Source: Candidatus Aminicenantota bacterium (lineage in GTDB: Bacteria; Acidobacteriota; Aminicenantia; S016-38). From it: 17,969 bases of DNA. A program made the translations under genes and the position numbers. Of this stretch, positions 1-7,596 are shown piece after piece (position 1 is the stretch's first letter; the number at the start of each line of letters is the position of its first letter). The notes under the pieces are model-generated. The model was not told the DNA's origin and did not search any database. It saw only the letters and a program-made list of their open reading frames with translations. Location: positions 1-17,969 of the forward strand of contig JAGHBF010000170.1 of assembly GCA_021161165.1 (NCBI GenBank), in the 5' to 3' direction.

Positions 1-11
1 AAGGGAAAATT

Positions 12-41
12 CTCTGAGATTTTCAAAGAAAAATTTCAGAG
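12..41 (+). other. AT-rich hairpin upstream of the sugar transferase
   Basis: Bases 12-23 pair with 30-41 through CTCTGA/TCAGAG, one G-T pair and ATTTT/AAAAT, leaving a six-base loop: a 12-bp stem. It is followed by TTAAAATTTT rather than a clean T run, so it could be a weak terminator of a gene to the left or a leader structure of the gene at 73. The pairing is seen; the role is not known. Confidence 0.35.
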
Positions 42-72
42 TTAAAATTTTAAACATGATAAAAGAAATAAG

Positions 73-1431
73 ATGATAAGGAAAAAAGAATTTACAAGCG
101 GTATATACTTCATTCTGGGAGACATAATAGCTATAGTCTTTTCTTTCTTCCTTAGCTATTTCATAAGATTTTACTCAGGGGCCATCCCTGTCACAAAGGG
201 AATTCCGAGCATAAATGTTTACTTTCAGTTCTTGGTTCTTTTTGTAATACTTCATTTATTGAGTTTTTCCACCCTAAGGAATTACGGAAGACAGCTCGTC
301 TGGAGAAGGTCTGATGAGACCCTCACAATTTTCATTGTAAACTTACTTGTCACAATTTTGGCACTTGGAGTTGTTTCCTATCTCAGGACCTACGGATGGA
401 TAAGCACAGAAATTTCTCACCTTTTCCTACTTACTTATCTTATAGTAAGCACTATAACCATGCCCTTTTTCAGGGGAATCGTAAGATTCTTCCTTAAAAG
501 AAAGTGGAGAGAAAGAAAAACAAAAGTTGTGATAGTAGGAAGCGGAGAAACTGTTGAATCGCTTTTGCAATCACTTGAACGTTTTTCTCCGCTGGGCTAT
601 GAAGTAATAGGTGTTTTCGGAGACTTTCCAGGCGAAAAAAGACTCGGAAATGAAGAAGACATCCACACATTTCTTAAAAACCACCATGTGGATGAAGTTT
701 ATATTCTCCACCCACTTAAGGGAAAAAATACATATGAATTTGTAAAATCTCTTTCTGAGAATGTTCTGGAAATTAAAGTTGTCCCCGACCTAATGGGTTT
801 TGTGATGCTACATCACGCTTTTGAACAACTTAATGGAGTTGCTGCAATAAATGTTACTTATGTGCCTCTTCATGGGTGGAACCTCGTTATAAAAAGAATT
901 TTTGATATAGTAGTATCTCTTATTGCAATAATACTGCTGTTTCCCCTTATGATTATTATCGGCTTAATTATTCTCATTACATCCGGTCCTCCTGTGATTT
1001 TCAAGCAAAGAAGAATGGGGTTGGATGGAAAGGAGTTTATAATGTATAAGTTCAGGACGATGCTTCCTGAATCAGATAAGGAATGGGTTGCTCCTGAAGA
1101 CCGCATAACAAAGGTTGGGAAAATTCTTAGAAAATGGAGTCTGGACGAGCTTCCCCAGTTCTTTAATGTTTTAAAGGGGGATATGAGCATAGTTGGACCC
1201 AGACCGGAGAGACCCGAATTTGTGGAACAGTTTAAAAAGATGATTCCGAAATATATGCTTCGTCATAAAGTAAAGAGCGGAATAACCGGATGGGCCCAGG
1301 TGAATGGGCTGAGGGGTAACACATCCATAGAAAAAAGGATTAAATACGACCTTTATTATATAGAGAATTGGTCACTATGGCTTGACCTGAAAATAATAAT
1401 CATGACCCTATGGCGGTTTCGTCAGCCTTAG
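73..1431 (+). CDS. Polyprenyl-phosphate sugar-1-phosphate transferase (WcaJ/CpsE-type)
   Basis: Predicted to transfer a sugar-1-phosphate from a nucleotide sugar to undecaprenyl phosphate in the inner membrane, the first step of capsule, exopolysaccharide or O-antigen synthesis. At 452 aa it has the full large-family layout: four N-terminal membrane helices (about 11-32, 48-66, 84-105, 116-136), a nucleotide-binding-like region beginning VVIVGSGE near 152, a fifth hydrophobic segment (276-304) and a C-terminal Bac_transf domain (about 272-452). The latter contains KFRTM (326-330), DELPQ (358-362, holding the Asp-Glu dyad of this superfamily), GPRP (375-378) and GWAQVNG (406-412). The sugar cannot be read from sequence. 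There is no strong ribosome site before ATG 73. Its last 32 bases overlap the convergent permease gene, so no terminator fits between them. No other glycan genes are visible; a polysaccharide cluster may lie to the left. Confidence 0.93.
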   Translation: MIRKKEFTSGIYFILGDIIAIVFSFFLSYFIRFYSGAIPVTKGIPSINVYFQFLVLFVILHLLSFSTLRNYGRQLVWRRSDETLTIFIVNLLVTILALGVVSYLRTYGWISTEISHLFLLTYLIVSTITMPFFRGIVRFFLKRKWRERKTKVVIVGSGETVESLLQSLERFSPLGYEVIGVFGDFPGEKRLGNEEDIHTFLKNHHVDEVYILHPLKGKNTYEFVKSLSENVLEIKVVPDLMGFVMLHHAFEQLNGVAAINVTYVPLHGWNLVIKRIFDIVVSLIAIILLFPLMIIIGLIILITSGPPVIFKQRRMGLDGKEFIMYKFRTMLPESDKEWVAPEDRITKVGKILRKWSLDELPQFFNVLKGDMSIVGPRPERPEFVEQFKKMIPKYMLRHKVKSGITGWAQVNGLRGNTSIEKRIKYDLYYIENWSLWLDLKIIIMTLWRFRQP

Positions 1432-2488
1432 CCCCTTTATAAAGCTCTGAATTCTTGTAATAATTGATAATGTCCAGAAAGAAAACCTTTCCTATAGCAA
1501 ATATAGGCACGAATACAAGCATTCCAAAGAGTCCAAAAAATTTCCCCCCCAGAATTATTGCAAACACAACGAAAATTGGGTGAAGTCCAACTTTACCACC
1601 TATTAGCCTGGGAGAAATGAAATTACCCTCCACCACTCTTATCCCTGCAAAAACCAGCAGAACAAGCAAAACCATTTTTAAAGATGAAAAATAAAAAAAG
1701 GTAACTGCTGAGGCAAGGATGAATCCGAGAACTGTACCTACATAAGGAATTATGTCAAAAATTCCCGCGGTTATTCCTATAAGCAAACTGTAAGGAACTC
1801 CTATTATTGCAAGACCTAATGCGTAAAGAATCCCAAGGATAAGCGCAACAAGAAGCTGACCAAATATAAATCCATATAATATTCTGTCTATTTCGTGAAG
1901 AAGCCTTCCTCCTTCCTCCCTGTACTTTCCAGGAATTATTCCCTTTATCCATCTCTTGATCTTCTCAAAGTCCTTGAGCAGGTAAAAAAGGAAAAAAGGA
2001 AATAGTATTAGGTCTATTATCCTTCTGAAAATCGCGTAAATCTGGGTTGCGAAAAAAGCCACTATTTTTGTAGCAGGTTTTATTCCTTCAGTAAGCCGGG
2101 TTTCATATTCCTGTAAGGAAGAATAAAGGTCCGGGGCATGAGTCATAAGCCATCTCTGGAGCTTTCCTCCCTGAATCGAAATCGTTTTCCAGATTTTAGG
2201 AACCTCTTTAGAAATACTTATTGCCTGCTCGGTAAAAAGCGGAACAAAAAGGAATAAAAGAAGGGAAAACAGGAGAAAAATCAGGAAGAACACAATCCAT
2301 GTTGCAAGAAGGTGGGGAATCTTCTCAGAAAGTTTGTTAACCAGAGGAGAAAAAACATAAGCCAGGGCTCCTGCAAGCAAGAATGAAATAAACAATTTAT
2401 TTAACACATAGAGGATGAGGAAAAAGAAGACAATAAAAACTATAGCAAAAATGCTTTTATTAATTATTACCTTTACTTCGTGTTTCAT
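1400..2488 (-). CDS. AI-2E family transporter (PerM/YdiK-like permease)
   Basis: A 362-aa polytopic membrane protein of the AI-2E_transport family. The N-terminus has paired hydrophobic segments (about 12-46 and 60-84). A soluble amphipathic stretch follows (about 85-140), then a cluster of helices with the family motif DIIPYVG (245-251) preceded by GVPYSLLIGI. Despite the name, members rarely have a shown role in autoinducer export; some are Na+/H+ antiporters and many are unknown, so the substrate is unassigned. It is the last gene of the six-gene run: its ATG shares an ATGA overlap with the stop of the phosphatidyltransferase gene, which suggests coupled translation. Its 3' end overlaps the convergent sugar transferase gene by 32 bases. 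Confidence 0.9.
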   Translation of the reverse strand: MKHEVKVIINKSIFAIVFIVFFFLILYVLNKLFISFLLAGALAYVFSPLVNKLSEKIPHLLATWIVFFLIFLLFSLLLFLFVPLFTEQAISISKEVPKIWKTISIQGGKLQRWLMTHAPDLYSSLQEYETRLTEGIKPATKIVAFFATQIYAIFRRIIDLILFPFFLFYLLKDFEKIKRWIKGIIPGKYREEGGRLLHEIDRILYGFIFGQLLVALILGILYALGLAIIGVPYSLLIGITAGIFDIIPYVGTVLGFILASAVTFFYFSSLKMVLLVLLVFAGIRVVEGNFISPRLIGGKVGLHPIFVVFAIILGGKFFGLFGMLVFVPIFAIGKVFFLDIINYYKNSELYKGAKADETAIGS

Positions 2489-3051
2489 TCTACATTACTG
2501 ATCTCTCTTAGAATGTAATAAAACCCTGAGATTATGGTTAGAATCCCTGTAAACCAGAAAATACCTGTCATCCCCGGTATTTTCACGCTGGAAACATTAA
2601 TGAAAAGAACAAGTATAGCTGTAACCATTTGAGCTGTTGTTGTTGCTTTTCCAAGCCAGTGTGGCTTCAGTATTCTATCCGGAGTTAATATTGTTATTAA
2701 CCCAGCCCCGAGAACCATTATTAAATCTCTTGAAACTATGGTTAAAGTAAGCCACTTTGGTACATAAATGGTAAGTGGAAGGGCTTTTATAGTGAAAAGT
2801 ATGTATGTGGAATCCATCAGCAACTTATCAGCGAGGGGATCAAGGATATAGCCCACCCTTGATCTTTGATTAAAAGCTCTTGCCGCTATACCATCCAGAA
2901 GGTCTGTGGCTGAAGCAATAAAAAGAACTGCAAGAGCCAGGGTCTTCTGCTGGTCAAGATAAAAATAAATAAATACAGGAATCAAAACTATTCTCAGCAC
3001 CGAAAGAATATTGGGAAGAGTTATAGTCTTAAAGGAAATCTTTTCACTCAA
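2485..3051 (-). CDS. pgsA: CDP-alcohol phosphatidyltransferase (PgsA-like)
   Basis: Predicted integral-membrane enzyme that exchanges CMP of CDP-diacylglycerol for an alcohol; glycerol-3-phosphate (phosphatidylglycerophosphate synthesis) is the most likely acceptor. The CDP-alcohol signature is complete: D50, D53, G54, A57 and R58 in DLLDGIAAR, then G67, D71 and D75 in GYILDPLADK. At 188 aa with about six hydrophobic segments it matches the usual PgsA length. The start is TTG at 3051, overlapping the TPR lipoprotein gene by 8 bases. The N-terminus (ITLPNILSVLRIVLIPVF) is typical of PgsA, so this start is credible. The family also includes phosphatidylserine and cardiolipin synthases; PgsA is favoured on length and N-terminus, but acceptor specificity is inferred. 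Confidence 0.88.
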   Translation of the reverse strand: MSEKISFKTITLPNILSVLRIVLIPVFIYFYLDQQKTLALAVLFIASATDLLDGIAARAFNQRSRVGYILDPLADKLLMDSTYILFTIKALPLTIYVPKWLTLTIVSRDLIMVLGAGLITILTPDRILKPHWLGKATTTAQMVTAILVLFINVSSVKIPGMTGIFWFTGILTIISGFYYILREISNVE

Positions 3052-4222
3052 CTCTGCCCTCCCGGTAAATTTTTCTCAGTTTTTCCATAGCAGAAATAGC
3101 CTCTTCCAGTTTGATGGTGTCATAGGGTTTGAAATTTCCTCCTTCAGCCTCCATTATTCCAAGCCCAACCATCGCCCTTGCTTCGTAGGAATTCGTATCA
3201 TTTAGAACAGGAAAAGAAAGACTGCTAAATTTTATATTCAGCATTCTGATCACTCTAAACACAATCCTTGCAAAGGCAAGTCTATTGACTGTTTTATCTG
3301 GCAAAAATGTATGGTCTGGATAAACCCTCATTAATCCAGCTGAGGTAACCTTCAAGATAGCCTCCATTTCTTCCCCTCTATAGAGGTCAGTTATTATAGG
3401 TGGCCTTCCTTCTGGAAGAACATCACCAAAATATGCGTAAATGATAAGGGCAAGGTCTCCTCTGGAAAGAATTACTTTACCCATCACAGGTTTAAGTCTC
3501 TCTTTTATTCTTTTTCTTTCCAGCTCTTCTTCAAGATTAAAGAGCATTTCTCTGCTCTCTTCCGAAGGATACAGGGAATTGAGTTTTTTCAAAACCTCAA
3601 TGGCATCTTCTATTTTCCCATCCATCTTCAAAACTTTTGCATACAGCAAAAGCAATTGAGGATCATCTCCAAGGGCTTCAAGTCCCTTTTTAACATAAGC
3701 CGATGCAAGGAAATAATTTCCCTTTGCAATATAAATTTGAGCAAGACGGATATATGCCTCTTTGGATTGAGGATCTATTATAAGAGCCTTTGATATTTCC
3801 TCCGGGGAAGAACTTGCAAGAGCCTGCGACAAAGCTCTATTTTTTATCTCCTTAAGTTTTTTGTCGGCTTCTGGATGCACTGACTTCATATAATAAAGAT
3901 AGGCCTGCAATAAATTGCCTCTTTTTTCCTCCACCATTCCGAGCCCAAGATACGAAAATTCCTCTTCTCCCATATCAAGAGCTTTCTTAAAATACTCTTC
4001 AGCCTTATCAAGTTGTCCAAGACGGAGATATGCAAAACCCTTGGTTTCTATATCGTAAACTGATTCTTCCTCGAATGAAATCGCTTTTTGTGGATTTCTC
4101 TCCACATCTGTCCAGGCCTTAGAAGGAGGATGAGGAGTAAGAAAAACTTTCCTGGGGCCACCACAGGACAAGAAAATCATAGCGGACAGGCTAAACAGCA
4201 ACAAAAATTTACCTGGTCTCAT
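3044..4222 (-). CDS. TPR lipoprotein with C-terminal SLH-like domain
   Basis: A 392-aa exported protein. The N-terminus is a signal peptide ending in FLSC (Cys20), an imperfect lipobox that suggests, but does not prove, lipid attachment. Residues 60-235 form TPR-like helical repeats (e.g. AYLRLGQLDKAEEYFKKAL, AYIRLAQIYIAKGNYFLASAYV, AKVLKMDGKIEDAIEVL). A charged linker (225-245) leads to about three degenerate SLH-like units (250-380), including LSRGDLALIIYAYF and AGLMRVYPDHTFLPDKTVNRLAFARI, which resembles the SLH pattern of glycine, then YPDGTF and an R-x-E/F-A segment. A periplasmic or cell-envelope scaffold is the natural inference. ATG 4222 is preceded by GGGGGTG at suitable spacing. It overlaps hflX by 14 bases and pgsA by 8. 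Confidence 0.75.
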   Translation of the reverse strand: MRPGKFLLLFSLSAMIFLSCGGPRKVFLTPHPPSKAWTDVERNPQKAISFEEESVYDIETKGFAYLRLGQLDKAEEYFKKALDMGEEEFSYLGLGMVEEKRGNLLQAYLYYMKSVHPEADKKLKEIKNRALSQALASSSPEEISKALIIDPQSKEAYIRLAQIYIAKGNYFLASAYVKKGLEALGDDPQLLLLYAKVLKMDGKIEDAIEVLKKLNSLYPSEESREMLFNLEEELERKRIKERLKPVMGKVILSRGDLALIIYAYFGDVLPEGRPPIITDLYRGEEMEAILKVTSAGLMRVYPDHTFLPDKTVNRLAFARIVFRVIRMLNIKFSSLSFPVLNDTNSYEARAMVGLGIMEAEGGNFKPYDTIKLEEAISAMEKLRKIYREGRVE

Positions 4223-5447
4223 TTTTTTTCACCCCCACCTTGATTTTTAGACCTTCCTCTGTAACCTCTTTAGATAATATTATACTCTTTTTTATTATTC
4301 CCTCTAATTTATATTGCTGGGAAAAGGGAACAATGATAGTTTTTATTTCAATGCCATTTAATAAGATACTTTCCACCTTTCTCAAAAGCTCTTCTACTCC
4401 TTCCCCTGTTTTTGCTGATATGTAAACCCTGTAATTATCCTCTCTATTCTTTTCGAGAAAATATTCCTTTTTCGGCAACAGGTCAATTTTGTTATAGACC
4501 TTTATTATAGGTTTATCTATGGCACCAAGGTCTGCAAGTGTCTTCTCCACTGCAGCCACTTCATCTCTGTAATTCTCTGAAGAAATGTCAATTACATGGA
4601 GCAGAACATCCGCTTCTGTGGCTTCTTCCAGTGTAGCTCTAAAAGCAGTCACAAGTTCTACGGGTAATTTCCTTATAAAACCCACTGTATCGGATAGCAA
4701 AAATGGAAATCCTGAAGGAAGGGTAACTCTTCGCAAAATAGGGTCAAGAGTAGTGAAGAGAGCACCCGATATTTTCTTCTCTTCTCCCGTAAGCAGGTTA
4801 AAAAGAGTGGTTTTCCCGGCACTTGTGTAACCCACAAGGGCCACTGTTGGAATATTATCCTTTTTTCTGTGTTTTCTCTGAACTTCCCTTCTCTTTCTTA
4901 CATTTGAAATTTCTTCTTTTATTTTTTTTATCCTCTCACCAATTCTTCTTCTATCATACTCAAGCTTCTTTTCTCCAGGACCCCTTGTTCCAATTCCTCC
5001 CCCCAGCCTGCTCATTTGTTGACCTCTTCCTGTGAGTCTGGGTAATAGATACGTCAACTGAGCAAGCTCAACTTGAAGCTTACCCTCTCTGGTCATTGCT
5101 CTCTGGGCGAATATGTCCAGAATCAACTGCGTTCTATCCAGCACTTTAGTCTTTATAATGTTTTCTATGTTCCTGTGCTGTGCTGGCGAAAGAGGTTCAT
5201 CAAATACCACCAGATCCGCTTTCAATTCTTCGGCCATAGCAGCAATTTCCACGATCTTTCCTTTCCCGACAAGATAAGCGGGGTCAAAACGAGGCCTTCT
5301 GTGGAGTACTCTTCCAACAACTTTTCCCCCTGCAGAATGCACAAGCTCCTCAAGTTCTAAAAGAGTTTCTTCTGCTTTCCTCTTCTCAGAGCTTTTAGTA
5401 TATACGCCAACAACAACAGCTCTTTCTGATTTTTCCAATCTATTCAT
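4209..5447 (-). CDS. hflX: GTPase HflX
   Basis: Ribosome-binding GTPase that splits stalled or stress-arrested 70S ribosomes. At 412 aa it has the full HflX order: an N-terminal nucleotide-binding-like domain (about 1-100, with FDPAYLVGKGK), the glycine-rich HflX segment (RLGGGIGTRGPGEKKLE, 147-163), a coiled coil (about 165-197), then the G domain. G motifs are G1 GYTSAGKT (206-213), G3 DTVG (253-256), G4 NKID (319-322) and G5 SAK (344-346). ATG 5447 follows AAGGAAG. Its start lies 8 bases inside the end of miaA; miaA-hflX pairing is common in bacteria and supports both calls. The frame ends through an A8 run just before its stop and shares 14 bases with the next gene. Confidence 0.96.
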   Translation of the reverse strand: MNRLEKSERAVVVGVYTKSSEKRKAEETLLELEELVHSAGGKVVGRVLHRRPRFDPAYLVGKGKIVEIAAMAEELKADLVVFDEPLSPAQHRNIENIIKTKVLDRTQLILDIFAQRAMTREGKLQVELAQLTYLLPRLTGRGQQMSRLGGGIGTRGPGEKKLEYDRRRIGERIKKIKEEISNVRKRREVQRKHRKKDNIPTVALVGYTSAGKTTLFNLLTGEEKKISGALFTTLDPILRRVTLPSGFPFLLSDTVGFIRKLPVELVTAFRATLEEATEADVLLHVIDISSENYRDEVAAVEKTLADLGAIDKPIIKVYNKIDLLPKKEYFLEKNREDNYRVYISAKTGEGVEELLRKVESILLNGIEIKTIIVPFSQQYKLEGIIKKSIILSKEVTEEGLKIKVGVKKNETR

Positions 5448-6333
5448 CTTCCTTCACCATTTTAACTATTTTATCTATTTCTTCAGGAGAGACCCACAAC
5501 AGATTTTCCTCCCTTCTTAGCCACATAAGCTGCCTTCGAGCATATTCCTTTGTATGTTTTTTTACAAGTCTTTTAGTCTCTTCAAGGGTCAAATCACCCT
5601 TAATAAAAGCCAGGACCTCTTTATAGCCAATAGCCTCAAATGGGGGACAGGATTCGGGGTAACCCAGCGCTAATAAATTTCTAACTTCCTCTATAATGCC
5701 ATTTTTAAACATTTTTTCGGTTCTCTCTTCTATCCTTCTGTAGAGTTCTTTTCTGTCCCTTTTTATCGCCAGCTTCAAAAATCTCCACTCCTGGAGGGGA
5801 GACCTGGTTTCTCTGAAATTTTCTATCATATTCTTACCCGAAAGATAAAAAACCTCCATTAACCTTATCATTCTTTTAAAATCACTGGCTCCTATTTTTA
5901 GATAATACTCAGGATCAAGCTCTATTGTTCTATGCCACAATTCTAATGGGTTTTTCCTCCATTTATTTCTGAATTTCTCTCCAGCTGAGCCCACAGGGAA
6001 GAGCCCCTTTTCAAGAGCTCTGAAATATAGAAATGTGCCTCCAACCAATATGGGCAATTTTCCTCTGGAAGCAATTTCTTTTATTTTCTCAGAGGCAAGT
6101 CTGGCATAATCGGCTGCGGAAAATCTTCTGCAATCGCTTATCAAATCTATAAGATGGTGAGGAACCTTTTCTCTAAGTTCTAAAGGAATCTTATCCGTTC
6201 CTATATCAAAACCTTTGTATAATTGGACAGAATCGCAATTTATAACTTCTCCATTCAATAATAATGCTAATTTTATTGAAAGCTCTGTTTTTCCAGAACC
6301 TGTGGGACCAAGAATTGCCAGAATTTTTTTCAT
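5440..6333 (-). CDS. miaA: tRNA dimethylallyltransferase MiaA
   Basis: Transfers a dimethylallyl group from DMAPP to N6 of A37 in tRNAs that read UNN codons. The 297-aa length is normal for the family. Visible motifs are the P-loop GPTGSGKT (9-16), NCDSVQLYKGFDIGTDK (32-48, DSxQxYxGxDIGT type), PHHLID (58-63), the LVGGTFLYFRAL strand-helix (96-107), DRKELYRRIEERT, and the C-terminal YARRQLMWLRR basic helix that contacts tRNA. Its ATG shares ATGA with the stop of the upstream 290-aa gene and its end overlaps hflX, so translation of the three is probably coupled. I see no anomaly. Confidence 0.97.
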   Translation of the reverse strand: MKKILAILGPTGSGKTELSIKLALLLNGEVINCDSVQLYKGFDIGTDKIPLELREKVPHHLIDLISDCRRFSAADYARLASEKIKEIASRGKLPILVGGTFLYFRALEKGLFPVGSAGEKFRNKWRKNPLELWHRTIELDPEYYLKIGASDFKRMIRLMEVFYLSGKNMIENFRETRSPLQEWRFLKLAIKRDRKELYRRIEERTEKMFKNGIIEEVRNLLALGYPESCPPFEAIGYKEVLAFIKGDLTLEETKRLVKKHTKEYARRQLMWLRREENLLWVSPEEIDKIVKMVKEDE

Positions 6334-7202
6334 AAAGTGTGGGAATTTATTCTTTCCTGAATTTTTGAGAGAACCTTCATATTAATGTAATGGAGAATAT
6401 TAACCACATCCTTTCTGAACTTTGTCACATACCTTGACAGATGACTTTCCTCTTCCCCTTTTTTTCTCAACTTATACTCAAATTCTCTGACCTCATCGTG
6501 CAATTCAACCAGGATGTGTTTGATCTCCATATATCTCATTGTAGCTTCATTAAGCTTTTCTATAGGGTCTTTTTCTATATTTATTTCGAGCTTATTATCT
6601 TCCCATGCGATTAAACTCTCTCCAACCAATTCTCCTATTTCCACAAGGTAATCCTTTACCAGAGGATTGGTTAGATTAAATTCTCCAGCCTTATCCTTTA
6701 TATATTCAAATTCCCTGTCAAGATAAGGAATAAGGTCATTCAGTCCAAAATATTTCCTCTCTCCATTAATGTAAAAGAAGTCATGCCCGACGTAAAGCTT
6801 GTCATCGTAATTCACGATTATATCTTTAACATCATGGGTATAGAATTTCAATCTATACCCATTATCACCCCATGATTCCGAAAAACGACAGAGAAGGAAA
6901 AAATCGTTCTGTTCTATAAAATAACTGTTAGCTTCCAGTATTGCAGTATTATTTATCAGACTTTCAAGAATTAATCTCCTCACTTTGCTCAACTGCTCTT
7001 CTTTCCGAGCAATTTCTCTCTCAACGTCTGAATTTTTCTCAGGATAAAGGATACTCAGGGAAGGAGAAATAATATAAAGGGTCCGTCTCACAGGAATTTC
7101 AAGGTATAAATTAAAAAACACCTGTTCCTGAAATGGATCAAGCATAAAGTTCTTTGGTTCCTTTTCCAGTTGTGCAATATGTTCCAGAACTTCTATCCTC
7201 AT
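6330..7202 (-). CDS. Unrecognised protein heading the miaA-hflX operon
   Basis: A 290-aa soluble protein that I do not recognise. It has no signal peptide and no membrane segment. The N-terminal half looks mixed alpha/beta, with a short charged helix near 60-80 (VEREIARKEEQLSKVRRLI) and aromatic-rich strands (about 90-160: NDFFLLCRFSESWGDNGYRL, YVGHDFFYINGERKYFG). The last third (about 205-285) is strongly helical and charged, probably coiled coil (ATMRYMEIKHILVELHDEV, REFEYKLRKKGEEESHL). It shares an ATGA overlap with miaA, so it should be co-expressed with translation and envelope genes; a link to RNA or ribosome work is only guilt by association. No ribosome site precedes ATG 7202; a -10-like box sits seven bases upstream, so the mRNA may be leaderless. 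Confidence 0.75.
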   Translation of the reverse strand: MRIEVLEHIAQLEKEPKNFMLDPFQEQVFFNLYLEIPVRRTLYIISPSLSILYPEKNSDVEREIARKEEQLSKVRRLILESLINNTAILEANSYFIEQNDFFLLCRFSESWGDNGYRLKFYTHDVKDIIVNYDDKLYVGHDFFYINGERKYFGLNDLIPYLDREFEYIKDKAGEFNLTNPLVKDYLVEIGELVGESLIAWEDNKLEINIEKDPIEKLNEATMRYMEIKHILVELHDEVREFEYKLRKKGEEESHLSRYVTKFRKDVVNILHYINMKVLSKIQERINSHTL

Positions 7203-7329
7203 CGATTTTATTTTAGCAGATTTCGCGCAAAAAGGGAATTTACCTTATTTAGTCCATCCAGGATTTGTTCTAAAAATGGCAGGTTGCCTTTCGAACAGTA
7301 GTTATTCTAAAATTTAAAAGGAGGGTTAA
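7203..7329. other. Divergent intergenic region with possible (+) promoter
   Basis: The only divergent junction in the window: 127 bases between the unrecognised 290-aa gene (minus) and the first microprotein gene (plus), so both transcripts should start here. For the plus side, TTGCCT (7284-7289) and TAAAAT (7308-7313), 18 bases apart, form a mediocre sigma-70-like pair, but would leave a very short leader that cuts into the ribosome site. AGGAGGG at 7319-7325 is a strong ribosome site for ATG 7330. A small GGCA/TGCC hairpin spans 7278-7288. Confidence 0.4.
7210..7238 (-). promoter_or_regulatory. Possible promoter of the six-gene miaA-hflX run
   Basis: Reading the minus strand, TGCTAAAAT (an extended -10, 7210-7218) lies seven bases before ATG 7202, with a weak -35 TTCCCT at 7233-7238 and a 17-base spacer. 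A start of transcription at the usual distance would fall at or next to the ATG. No Shine-Dalgarno sequence lies between, which fits a leaderless mRNA. The box is seen; its function is inferred. Confidence 0.4.
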
Positions 7330-7443
7330 ATGGAAAAAGGTTTAAGTATGGTAATAGGGATGAGCATAGCCTATCTTGCTTCTTTAACAGGCCTATTATT
7401 TGCGTACATATACTACAAAAAGAGGAAAAAGGGAGATAAATAA
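7330..7443 (+). CDS. 37-aa single-span membrane microprotein
   Basis: ATG 7330 to TAA 7443, preceded by the strong ribosome site AGGAGGG (7319-7325) at good spacing. The product begins MEKGLSMVIGMSIAYLASL, has one hydrophobic span (about 7-29) and ends in a basic tail (KKRKKGDK), so the C-terminus should stay in the cytoplasm. Its stop codon overlaps the next start as TAATG, and a third gene follows at once, which argues for a real gene. I do not recognise the family. Plausible roles are an accessory subunit or anchor of a membrane complex, but nothing in the sequence fixes this. Confidence 0.7.
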   Translation: MEKGLSMVIGMSIAYLASLTGLLFAYIYYKKRKKGDK

Positions 7444-7583
7444 TGTTCGAAGCGCTTAGAAACCTCGATATACCGAGGATAGGTTCTCCAATCTTCGGAG
7501 CCCTTTTTCCTGCTCTTATATTTGCTATAGCCTTTTTTTCTGCCTTCTTTCTTTACAAACATTTTTCCAGAGGAAATGACTGA
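7443..7583 (+). CDS. 46-aa single-span membrane microprotein
   Basis: ATG 7443 shares one base with the preceding stop (TAATG); AGGGAG lies just upstream. The product begins MFEALRNLDIPRIGSPIFGA, then has one very hydrophobic, Phe/Ala-rich span (about 17-38, ending AFFSAFFLYK) and a short polar tail (HFSRGND). The amphipathic N-terminus and basic residues after the helix suggest a bitopic inner-membrane protein. It is not similar enough to the preceding microprotein to call a duplicate. No family recognised. Tight coupling to both neighbours suggests all three products work together. Confidence 0.7.
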   Translation: MFEALRNLDIPRIGSPIFGALFPALIFAIAFFSAFFLYKHFSRGND

Positions 7584-7596
7584 TAAAGAGGGCTCC

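Noticed and set aside
7278..7288. GGCA-GGT-TGCC hairpin as a terminator
   Set aside because: Only four base pairs with a three-base loop; the following T-rich stretch is short. Too weak to call.
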